Positions 32,480 to 43,500 of a stretch of 64,000 nt of DNA are shown piece by piece. Origin of the DNA: Thunnus maccoyii (lineage: Eukaryota > Chordata > Actinopteri > Scombriformes > Scombridae); assembly GCF_910596095.1 (NCBI RefSeq), contig NC_056538.1:18648501-18712500 (forward strand). The letters are read 5' to 3'. The notes beneath the pieces were generated by a model, which saw only the letters and a list, made by a program, of their open reading frames with translations, did not search any database and was not told where the DNA came from. A program made the translations under genes and the position numbers. Position 1 is the stretch's first letter. Each line of letters opens with the position of its first letter.

Positions 32480-35256
32480 TCAGTGAAAGGCCTGAGGTAA
32501 TCCTCCAATCCAATAAAACTTCTTCAGGGCAAACCAACCACCAAGAACCAGCAGGACAGCAGCAGCCGAGCCAAACACAACACCCACCACCAGGCCCGTC
32601 ACGTTCACGTCAGTCTTCTCTGGTGCCACATTACCACCTGATGCACGTAGGGGGAGATTAATGGTGATTTCTTTTGGGGTTGTTCAAATAACCTTCAAGA
32701 CATTTGAATGTATATCTGGATTTATGAATGTAATTAAAATATACTCACTGTAAGCAGCTGCATATGGCCTGTCTTTAGTGGGAGGACATAAAAAAAGAGA
32801 GTCACTGAAAGAGTCAACTTTTTATCATAGTGTTTAAATAACAGGAAAGAAGTTAAATTTTTAAGTGGGTCTAACCTTGTCCAGCAGTGTAAAGTGGTCC
32901 GACTGAAACAGTGGCAGATTCGCTGCTCTCTTCTCCAAAAGGAGCCAAAGATCTTTTTCTTCTGGTATTACAAGCCTTAAAAATAAGATCCAGATGGGTT
33001 TAGTTTCATCTACATCATATCATGTATAACTATGGCTTTTTGACATACATTTTTTAGTTTAAGAAGTAATATATCATTTATTAAAAATAAATCATAATGA
33101 AGACAAGATGAAGTGTCCCCGATGGCTTGGGTGTTTAAGGTGCCAACCATGAATGTCAACAACCCCGGTTAAAATCTGGAGACCTTTGTTGCAGTCATTT
33201 CCAATTTCTCTTCTCACATTTCTTGTCATCTCTCTATTGTCAGCTGTATAATAAGGACATTGAATATACAACAACAATAAACTAACTAACTAACTAAAAA
33301 CTTAAGACTAAATACTGTTTTTGAGTCTTTTTTATGTGGCTTTGAAAGTGTCACATTGTCTGCTCAACACTGAGGAAACTTCTATTTTCCTCATGTCCTT
33401 GGATGCATAAAACAGCTACATTATATACATGGTGATAAACTATATCATTCAAATCTTTGCCCTTAAATTAGTGCCATGGTGTTCCTTTGAAAGTTGCATC
33501 ACAATTACTGTCCCTGATGTCTTATAAGCAGAGCCATTTGTTCTTGACTTTTCAACTTACGTTCAACAGCTCTTGACATTTGCTGGGCTCACAGAGTCTC
33601 AGTATGCAGTGCAGATAGATGCTGGACTTTGCCTGGTCACGGTGTTGAACAAAGCGGAAAGCCTCAAAGTTATAACGGGCAACCTTGGAAAGGCCATTGC
33701 TTGTCACAGTTGTCCTTTGGTCTACTGAACAGCTAGTGGAGAGCAGAGTTATTCATATATTTAAGAGTCACATTATTTCATGCACATACAGTATGAAGCT
33801 ATATTAATAATGTGGGCTACCATACCCAGTGAAGAAGTTGTGTTGCTCAGTGTGCGACATGTTGTAAGCACTGGGAGTTCCAAAGCAGTGATCGAGTAGT
33901 ACATGGAAACTGAAAACAGAACAGCAGGCCATTGAGTTACTGTTTGCCACAGTGATACAATGTGCTCAGTTTTATTTCAGTATTTGTTTTCATATAAACG
34001 CATTCACTATGAGCATTCACCCATCCAAATACTTACTTTCCTGTCAGGTTAACAGCCTTCACCTCCACATAGATCCTTGTTCGCAGCTCAAGACCTGTTG
34101 AAGGTACGACTAATGGGTAGCCATAGTCAGAGTCCTACAGAAATAAGATGTCAGAGTAAAATAAGTCAAGAGAAATAGCTCTGAAGTGTTTCTGAGGCAG
34201 CTCTTATAAATGAGAACTTGTACTTACATTGAAAACACTCATTTTTAGTGTATCAATGAAGGTTCCATTATTATCACTGGTTGCCACTGAGACTGAGGAG
34301 CTAAAGAAATCATAGAAAAGAGGTAAAATAGAGAGAAAAAAGAGAAACTTGAGTATTTTCAACTCAATGAATTGCCTCATTCAAAATGCAATGTGATACA
34401 TTTACAACTTGTCTAATTCATGGCACAAAGAAATAGTTTCTACAGTTACTCACGCCACTATTTGTGTGTTGTTGATCAGGTACTCCAATGGGTAGCGGCA
34501 GGAGAAGTGATAGTAGAGGTCTGTGGAGTAGCTGATCACCCCCTGGTCAGATCTGGGTGTGTCGATGTAGCCTGTGATGATAACTGACTGGATGCTTAGG
34601 AAGCTGCTGAAGGGACCTGTGGGGTCCGGGGTCTCATCCACAATCTGAACAGAGAAAGTCATCGAAAATCATTACTTGACCTTTATATTTCCAAATAACT
34701 CTCAATAAAGCGTTTCTCATTTAAAGCCCAGTTGCCGTTCCAATTTGTCAATTTCTTCGTAATATGTCCCTAATTCTGCACCATTCAACATTATCTACCA
34801 GACACTTTCTGACCTGCAGGGACTGGCGACAGGGGTTTTCCTGACTGTGGTTAACAGGAAGCTGGTAACGGATGATTGGAGGGTCCACGCTGGTGTCGAT
34901 AGAGCCTTGGCAGTCTGTGTTGTTGTGGTTCCCATTCAGTGCCAGCTCTGTGGGGTTGAAACCTGCCCACTGAGCGGTGCACAGGTTGACCTCCAGTGTG
35001 ATCATATTGATGCCGCAGTCAACCGTCAGGTCCAAGTTGTCTGAGGAAGAGAGAATAAGACAAACCAAATGAGACTTAAAGAATAGCTCTGATTTATGCA
35101 TAATTTGTGCAGAATGCTCATATAAAACTGATCTGATTTAGTGGAAACAATTGTTAACCAACCTGGGGTCCTCTCATACTCGGAGGAGCAGTTGTAGACA
35201 CAGAGAGCAGGCTGCAAGAGCACAGCCAGCAGAGGGAGACAAAGATAAAGAGTCAT
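32480..35256 (-). CDS. ZPLD1-like zona-pellucida-domain membrane protein
   Basis: Coding exons 5' to 3': 35256-35163, 35040-34814, 34644-34454, 34300-34228, 34134-34037, 33909-33826, 33732-33561, 32975-32876, 32772-32749, 32637-32480. Phases agree throughout, 406 residues (human ZPLD1 is about 415). Order: signal peptide MTLYLCLPLLAVLLQPALC, ZP-N half (LTVDCG, LALNG, C-pairs), ISGYIDTP-like TGYIDTPRSDQ, YPLEYLINNTQ, ZP-C half with LLDHCFGTPS, RYNFEAFRFV and YLHCILRLCEPSKC, a furin-type site RRKRS, then a hydrophobic segment VVGVVFGSAAAVLLVLGGW and a short tail. All these blocks match ZPLD1 (cupulin) in order. ZPLD1 is linked to inner-ear cupula matrix in vertebrates. Whether this copy is the ZPLD1 orthologue or a fish paralogue cannot be told. 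Confidence 0.9.
32749..32772 (-). other. 24-nt microexon in the ZPLD1-like gene
   Basis: Flanked by AAAG on the acceptor side and GTGAGT on the donor side. It contributes RPYAAAY plus two split codons, phase 1 on both sides, so skipping it keeps the frame. It lies between the furin site and the membrane segment. Confidence 0.7.
33113..33295 (+). mobile_element. tRNA-derived SINE
   Basis: The head has a box A-like TGGCTTGGGTGT (33123-33134) and a box B-like GGTTAAAATCT (33167-33177) at the spacing of RNA polymerase III promoters. It is followed by TTTGTTGCAGTCATT and T/C-rich sequence, and ends with an AATAA-rich tail and (CTAA)n near 33275-33295. This layout is common to teleost tRNA-SINEs. 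It sits antisense in an intron of the ZPLD1-like gene. Confidence 0.65.
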
Positions 35257-35547
35257 CCTGCCTGGAAGAAGCTCAGTCAGTTGGTTCAGTCCTATAAAGG
35301 ATGGAGGGACACAAAATAACAATAGCAACATGTTCAACCTGTGAAAAATGCACAAAGATGCTAGTGATTATTTAGGAAAAAAAAGTGCATGACTGCAGTT
35401 TGTAATATCAAGTTGTGTTGCAAATTACTTTTATCTTGCTGAAACTGTTAATATATAACATTTCCATCAATTTATAATACACATTTAAATTTACAAATTA
35501 ATATGTTTCAAACAGAGACCTATGTGACAACCTGAGGAGGGTCTTAC

Positions 35548-35602
35548 CTTGCTGGTACCTGAGCAGGTGTCACAGAAGTAGTTGTGCAATATGGCTTTTA
35601 TA
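35548..35602 (-). promoter_or_regulatory. TATA box and untranslated first exon of the ZPLD1-like gene
   Basis: CTATAAAAGCC on the minus strand (TATAAAA = 35602-35596) is a strong TATA box. About 30 bp downstream a short exon ends at 35548 with CAGCAAG/GTAAGA. The second exon starts at 35291 after CCATCCTTTATAG and holds the ATG at 35256. Confidence 0.65.
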
Positions 35603-35670
35603 GTCTTACACAGCCTCACGATACCTAAAACCATAGAGGTGTGACTGTCTTCAGCTAATTTTAGACCCCT

Positions 35671-35673
<3 letters not shown>

Positions 35674-35704
<31 letters not shown>
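35674..35704. repeat. (AC)n microsatellite
   Basis: About 14 CA units, roughly 75 bp upstream of the ZPLD1-like TATA box. Confidence 0.95.
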
Positions 35705-35706
<2 letters not shown>

Positions 35707-37249
35707 TCTCTACCTTTCTACTGTGACTTCTCGTTTAGACAGCAGCAGCTCCTGGCTCACTGTCAGGTCTTCACCGGCAGATTAATGTGTCAGAGGGTTT
35801 TAACACTGATCCCTCAGGTTAAGAAGAACTGATGTTTCAGGTTTCCCTTCATCAAAAATGATTATTGCAGAACGGAGGTGAAAGTTATGGTTGTTAGCGG
35901 GCTGAGCCGAGGCAAATGAGGTTTAAACGTGGATGCAGTGTGCATAATTATTAGTAGATACAGTATGTTTTGTTGTTTTGTTTGGAAAGGACTACATTTC
36001 GAAAAAGACAGTAATTGGCCTTGCAGGAAGATTTTGCTCACAAATTACATTCATGATTAGTAAATTATTGTTAAAACCAACAATAAATACTTTGATTTAA
36101 ATTAAAATCCACTTAATCTGAATAAAAACAAGTGTTTTGCAAAGCTTTCCAAACCCTTCTATCACAAATGGAGAAATACATGTTCCTAGACATAAAATAT
36201 CATTGTGTAGAGATTCACTGTCTTCAATAGCGGCTTTATATCTTGAGAATGAAACACCTAGGATGCTTGTAAGATGATCACACTTGCCACAAGCTACACA
36301 GTACACAGCCAACCAGGAGTAACCTTTGTTAATTTCCCTTGCATGTCAAACCTCTCCTCTATTGTCTCTCCACAGTTTTACATTGCAGGTAATCTTTATA
36401 GCTATAGGCCACAACTACTATGGCTGAGACAAAGAAGCCTCATTGTTCCCCAGAAATACAGAATGAAAAGGAGCAACGGTGTTTTTGCCAAAGTGCCCAT
36501 GGTGATAGAAGACATTTGTTACACTATCCACAGATGCGTCACTCTAATACAATCTCTTCGTTCCTCACCTGTGTCCAACGATGTACCTCCCAGGCCACTT
36601 GTTTGGAAACAACTCATCGGCCATTCTTCTGCGCTCTAATCACATTCTCCATTCCTCCATTTTCCTATAATCCTCCTGGCTGTAGGGTCGTTGATAATTG
36701 CAGATTATGTAAGGATGTCTGGACGAAATGTACAAAGGTTGATATGTCAGGATAAACCACAAATAACCAATACATTAAATAATCATGTTAAATTCCAATA
36801 ACCATGTAATAACCATGCCATTTACATGCAATAGTTTATGGCATGTAAATGTTTTGAAAGAACATTTGTTGATGTGAAAATAACATCATAATAATAATAA
36901 GACGGTTGCCTAAACAAATTAGGATAGAATAGAAAAGAGTAGAAATCAACCATGAAGTAACCATTATCAGGAGGCTAAAATTAGATAGACCAGACTGCAA
37001 GGATTATTACGACAGTGTACTTTGATGATGATTAGTGTAAATCTTTAGACTCCTTTCACAAGGATCAACAATGGTAACTGAGATACAATCACATCTGAAA
37101 ACAATGAAAACAAGGCCCAGGGGAGGACGCAGATTCGGTTTTGGAAGAAAGAGGATACACTGGGAAGCTTGTGAGGGCATGGTACTGTACTCTGCGGGCA
37201 TGTACAGTAAAGGAGATCATTAATGCAGCTAATAAGACCTAAGGGTGTG

Positions 37250-37287
37250 TCCACCATGTACTGTGGTTAACTACAGTACATGGTGGA
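37250..37287. repeat. Perfect 15-bp inverted repeat with 8-bp spacer
   Basis: TCCACCATGTACTGT (37250-37264), spacer GGTTAACT, then ACAGTACATGGTGGA (37273-37287). The arms are fully complementary and the spacer itself contains GTTAAC. Confidence 0.95.
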
Positions 37288-38240
37288 TATGGTCCAGAGT
37301 TGGATATGTTTAAAATTCATTTGCAACACTTCAAAGTTGCACAGTAGGTTTTGTGTATGTTGCCTACAAGAAAAAGCTATGCATTGTTGTTTACTTTGAC
37401 AACCAATAAGCTAAATACAACTTCTCTTGTGATAAATTACTGTAACATTCCTGAATTGTTGCTAAAAATACATAATCAGTTAGTGTCATTGCACAATAAC
37501 TGATTCATCTCAAAGGGGCGTCGATGCTCTGCTTCATTTCATGAGTAGTTTGGTGTCATCTCCTGGCCAAAATTAGACAGAGCTCAAATGCTTTGTTGTT
37601 GTCTGCATCCAACAGACTCATGATTCACCAGAGCTGAGGAGTGCGAGCCAAGAGACACAACTTCGCCCTCAATGAACAGGCAGCACAGTAACAGCCATTG
37701 TTCATTTGTTTTTTTGTCAGAAAAACACTGATGGACATTCATTCCAATAAACTGTTATGTAACAATTAATCTGGAATAAACAGAAACACAAGAATAAAGT
37801 CATCTGAATACTGTAGCTAACAATGTTTTTTGTCCTGCACAGTCAAGTGGTGATCTGAAAAGAAAGCCTAACATGAGAATAACAAGTCTGTTCAGTCAAG
37901 TTAATCTTTTAATTTTAAAATGATTTATTCCACAGAGACACCTGCATATACAGTCCAACATTAAAGTCCTGCTGTGAAACGTGACATTCCTGAGTCTGTT
38001 GCCCAACAATAAACACACTGAGGATGTGAGAAAAGCTCAACAGGGGCAGCGTTTGTAGCACACAGTCACAGTTCTTCATCACATGACAAACATTTTGCAT
38101 GCATAGTCCAATAATCAAATCAACCTAAGAGGCTTTGAAAGACCAAAACAAGAAATACCATTCCACACATGACAAGCATCCAGTCAAGCTCAGTCTGACA
38201 ACAAGACACCCGCATGACGGACACACTTGTGTCACTAATA

Positions 38241-38284
38241 GAGAGAGACAGAGAGAGAGAGAGACAGAGAGAGAGAGAGAGAAA
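38241..38284. repeat. (GA)n microsatellite
   Basis: GA repeats broken by two GACA interruptions. Confidence 0.95.
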
Positions 38285-39113
38285 TGGCCTAAAGCCACAT
38301 AGCGAGACAACAGAGTTACACACAGAAAAACAGCCTGTGATTGTCCGTCCTCTGTCAGCTCTCAGAGAGAGGAGCTGGTGTTTATTACTCTGCTTCCAAG
38401 GTCATCTGTTGATAGCTCTTGTTAAAAATCATACAAAAGGAGGATAAATTGCAGACGGTCATGAGGTTAAGGTTGACTGCTGTGGTACGAGTGTATGTAT
38501 GTCTTTTGTTCTAACTACTCCTCCATGTTTACGTTTTACAACATATCTCTACCACCAAAGACCTAGAGATACTGTATAGGTGACAAAATCTCCTGTAGGT
38601 GGTTGATATCTGGTGACTGCAAAGGCTTTAGTATATGAGTCATATCATTTACATATTCATTAAACCATTAAGTGACCCTGGGGATGGGAAAATCGTCATC
38701 CTGGAAGGAACCATTCCCATTCAGATAGAAATGGAACAGGATAAAGGTGACCATTGAGAATAACTTTACATTCATTTGCAATGACCCTTCCCTCTAATGC
38801 AATAGTAGGAAAATTTGGCCCTCTGACAAAAATGTTTGGCTCCCTGGAAAGTTTTCACTTTCATAGTTTAAACATTAAAACCTTTATATAATTTTTCACA
38901 AATCTATAGCGGATAAAAATTCAAGAAGGCTAATTTAAATTCCAGTAAACATAACCTTGTTTACACTTAATATTGCCCTCACATGTGCTGAAATGAAGTC
39001 TAGTAAACCTCAGATAAAGATCAAATGAATAACACAAATAATCCCTTGAATTCAAATTCCATAGCTTTAGTCTATTTGCTCTGATTTGAGTCTCACAAAC
39101 ACAAATAGATGTA

Positions 39114-39115
39114 CT

Positions 39116-39160
<45 letters not shown>
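39114..39160. repeat. (CAA)n trinucleotide repeat
   Basis: About 15 perfect CAA units followed by GTACTTTC. Confidence 0.97.
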
Positions 39161-39785
39161 GTACTTTCATTCAACCATAACTAAAGCAGGCCACCATTTA
39201 TTGTGTCAGCCTCTCAGTCTTTCAGGGGAAAGTTTCAGTCTGATGATTTTGCTGGATAGAGCTGCATAAAATCTTTTTTTTTTTTTTTTTTTCATAACCC
39301 ATCCAGCTGTTCCAGACTTTCACAATCAGTGATATTCTGGAAATGAAGTCGCCTGGAGACCAAACCAAAGCAATGAACAGGAAGTATAGAGCTGAAAAAA
39401 AAGTCCTTTCCTTTTCCTCCTCTGCATGCTTTCCTGTTCCATGGGTAACCTCTGTCTCACTCTCTCCCTCTTTATCTTACTCTCCCCACAGTATCGCCCT
39501 CTCTCTGTCTGTTTTTGCATGGTGTTTTCACACCGCACTCAGTTTCCTTTCCATCTTGTTGCATGTGTTATTTTATTGGAGTTTTTGGGGGGCTCACCAG
39601 CCAAATAAACTTAGCTATATCACACCAGATAAGCATGTTTAGAGCACAAAGGAAAGGAAAGACTGAGGTGTATACTTTCAACACACTCCTTTTAAGTTTT
39701 TAAAGTCATCCTTGTTCCTGTTTCTGTTTTCTTGCTTCATTTTCTCCCCAGAGAGCACTCAGTCACTCTGGTGTGTCTGTGTGCC

Positions 39786-39786
<1 letters not shown>

Positions 39787-39853
<67 letters not shown>
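39787..39853. repeat. (TG)n microsatellite
   Basis: TG repeats with one ATG interruption near 39825. It is the first of two TG tracts upstream of layn. Confidence 0.95.
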
Positions 39854-40067
39854 GTCTGCCATAGGCTACTTTTGGGGACAAATTTTAGATTTAGTACCAA
39901 TTAACTGGGGATGGCTTGTCCAATTGAAGACAAAAGCTGTGACCCCAATTGGGGGAAAAAATGATTTTTTGGTCAGTGGTTAAGGTTAGGGTTAAGCAAG
40001 TAGTGGTTGTAGTTAATGTAAGTCTCCAGGAAACAAATGTAATGTCTCCAGAAGTTACTCTGATCTG

Positions 40068-40069
<2 letters not shown>

Positions 40070-40141
<72 letters not shown>
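40070..40141. repeat. (TG)n microsatellite
   Basis: About 36 perfect TG units, 450 bp upstream of the layn start codon. An A run follows at 40368-40391. Confidence 0.97.
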
Positions 40142-40143
<2 letters not shown>

Positions 40144-40592
40144 TGGAGAGTAAGAATGAGAGATGGCCATTCTTTATTTTAATATAGGAAGCATGATACA
40201 CAAAGAAGTCTATTCATTCCATTATAATGACATTACTACATGTGAAATGTGACTTTACTAATTTAGTAAAGGGGATATTGACTGCACACAAATTTGTACC
40301 TCATGGTTTTTACATCTAGAAGGAAAAGAGACGTTGCAAAGCAACAAAACTTTGTCATTTTCAAAGCAAAAAAAAAAAAAAAAAAAAAAAAATCCTGGAG
40401 TATCTCACTCTTGATTTTTTTCCCCCCTCAGCCAGACGCCATATGCACGCCTTCACTGGTCGAGCCACTTTCGAGTGAGCAGACTACACCGTCGTCTCTA
40501 TCAATAATACAGTTTATCACGGGGTTTGACAGTCTGAAGTCCACATTTAATCTCACAGTAATCGTCCAGCACACTCGGGTGAACATGTAGAG

Positions 40593-43500
40593 ATGGATTT
40601 TATGAAGCTGTTTGGCACTGTTATCGCCGTTTTGTTCCACCCTGGATCCGCTTCTAAAATAAATGGTAAGAATTTCCTTCGAGGGAACGAAAACTCACGT
40701 TTAAAGTCTTTTAGACGCTGCAATGTTCAGGTTTTAATTTCCAAGGTAAGACTTCGACGTGTTTATTTTTATCGAGAAAGTTTTAACTTAAAAAAAAAGG
40801 TTGCATGCATCATTAAACAAGTTCTGAGAGAATTGTTTTTCATATTTTCTTTAAGTGGTTGAAGGGGTTTATATTGTTGCGACCAGGCTCGTCTTAAAGA
40901 GGCTTAAAGCGTGCGCAAAACTGAAAGTGCTTTATAATTATAAACAGACTGCAGTCAAACTGAGCAGCGCAGCAGCACGTGATGTGATGGGAAATATCAG
41001 CTGCAGTGTTTTTGAAGTCAAGAGATCCCATAATTACTGGAATAAAAACATCTTTACTACTATCACTAATACCAGACAAGTAAAACAGCATCTATACTGA
41101 TGACATTATTGATAATAACAGCCTTGATTTCGTGCTCCCACTACACCATTATGCAACACATGTCCAAATATAAACACGCATTATTTTACAAAAATCTGTA
41201 ATGAATAAAATTGAAAAGATTCACAGAGAGAGAGAAAGTGTTATTTCTTTTTATTGCTTTCTCATTTGTTAATGAATGATTTGATTCCAGTGGTTCCAAA
41301 CATGAGGGGTGGGACCTCCTAAGGGCCCCTGAGATCAATCCAAGGGGTCACCAGATGATTTCAGATGAGTAAATAATAAAGAAACAAAATTCTGCAACAT
41401 ATAATTATGTTTATTTTTTCTCCTGAAAAGGGAAAATCACTCTTCTCATGTGTCATATGTTCACAACTCATAGATACAACTTAGGTCATAAGTAGTCATG
41501 GTTTTGCATTAAGGAGTCACAAGCCAAAAAAAAGGTTGGAAAGGAACCAATTGTTTAATCTATTGTCTGTCTGTTTATTAGTTGGCATATTTCAAAGAAA
41601 AGATAAGTTGTGTGCCATGTGAAAAGCTGTAATTAACATAAGTAAGTCAGTAGTGAAGCTATTCATTGTGGCACCACTGCATTTCAGACATGTTCAGACT
41701 CACATTTAAAATGTTTCTTTTCACTGTCTGTGAAAATACACCCCTTAAAAACACAGGTTTTACACTACAATTTACATCCACATTGCCAAAAAATGTGGGA
41801 AGAGTTTGGCAATGCTAAAAATTCTGGCTCTTAATTTCACCAGATTACCTTTTACTGTAGGTTGCTTTTAATCTTTCTGCCACGTGAGTGCCACAGGAAG
41901 TCTTTAGAAAACATAAAAGCCTGCAATTATCCTATTGTTTCCTCCTTGATGCTGACTGCGGTGTCCAGGCCAAAGGATCTGCCGGCGTGGGACAGAGCGC
42001 CCTTGCTACAAGGTGTCCTACATCCAGGACAGTAGGCGTAGGATGACCTTTGAGGATGCCAGGCAGGCCTGCAGGTTGGATGGAGGCGAGTTGCTCAGCA
42101 TCGAAACAGAGAGCGAGCAGCGACTGATAGAGAGATTCATACAACAACTGCAGGCTGGAGATGGAGACTTCTGGATTGGGCTCCGCCGCAGCCCAAAGAG
42201 CTTGACCACCAGCCCAGGTTGCCCCTCGCAGTACTATTGGTTGGATGGAAGCAAGGCCAAGTTCAGGTCTCTCTCATTTTGTGTACATTTGACTCTTTTT
42301 GCAATCAAAAAAACATCCTTGCATGTGCTGTAAGAATATTTTGGCTGCATCATTGAAAATGAATGTCCAGGGACACAGCACACTAAAAAGGAAATAGCAT
42401 TGGAAAAAAAGGTCACAGTCAGTTGTGACTTATAAAATATTATTGGATTAGATGATGCTTGTGTGGGTGTAATGGAATGTCTGCAGTCCTTTGCAAGGAG
42501 GTGGAGAATGAGACATTGAAATATAAAGTAAAACTTTGCATGCAATAATGTAAATTGTCCAATTTGAATGCGATCAGAGTCTAAACCTTTGGATTGTATT
42601 TGCTGTAGAAACTGGCACTGGGATGAGCCATCCTGTGGTAGTGAAAAGTGTGCAGTTCTGTACCACCAGCCCTCTGCACCACTTGAAGAAGAAGGTCATT
42701 TCCTGTTTCGGTGGAATGACGAAAACTGCGACTCCAAGAACAACTATGTCTGCAAATACCCAGAAGGTGAGCCAGTGGATTTCAGACACTGTGGTTGTTG
42801 TACATGGCTGTTCTGTGCTGGGAATTATTGACATTTGACACACTGGTGTTTGTTCAGTTCTTGAATCCACAAAATCTGCTTTTTATCATCTGATGACCAT
42901 TTCCAAGTGTGGCCACTGCTACCACACTGCTAACTCTAAACAACTAATGCACAATCTTAATGTTACTCACCCGGATTACTGTAATCTTCCTCCATCTCGC
43001 AACCTAAAATAGAAATATCTGCCTGTGCTCGAGGTATGCTTGATACATTAAATATGTAGAGTAAGGGTCTCTGGCACAACTTCACCTACTTCCAAGGTGC
43101 ACAGAGAAGGGAAAGAAGTCTAGAGAGATGAGAACTCCAGCAACACTTGTAGTATGAAGAACAAGTTTATTAGTTGGCCGACGCGTTTTGGCTTGTGGCC
43201 TTCGCGTTTCGGCTTGTGGCCTTCATCAGGGTCATTACCCTGATAAAGGCCACAAGCCGAAATGCGTCGGTCAGCTAATAAAGTTGTTCTTCATACTACA
43301 AGTGTTGCTGGAGTTCTCATCTCTCTGATACATTAAATATTCCTTTTCTCAATTCTTCAATTGTTTTTCTTCACCTGTTTGTATATGAATTTACTAGCAG
43401 TCCTTCAAAATAAGCTTTACTCATTGTGACACCCACTTGTGAAACAACCCATTACTGAATTTATGTGCATAGTTTGTGGTCATATTTAGATGATGGCTTA

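Larger units (their letters stand above)
35705..40440. other. Gene-free stretch upstream of layn
   Basis: I find no exon with matching splice sites or protein-like composition. Open frames around 36274-36755 lack family features. The stretch holds a 15-bp palindrome at 37250-37287, GA repeats at 38241-38284, CAA repeats at 39114-39160, a T run at 39271-39291 and two long TG tracts. Confidence 0.65.

Noticed and set aside
36274..36755. Overlapping open frames of 111-121 codons upstream of layn
   Set aside because: No splice sites, domain pattern or start context supports them, and their composition looks like translated non-coding DNA.
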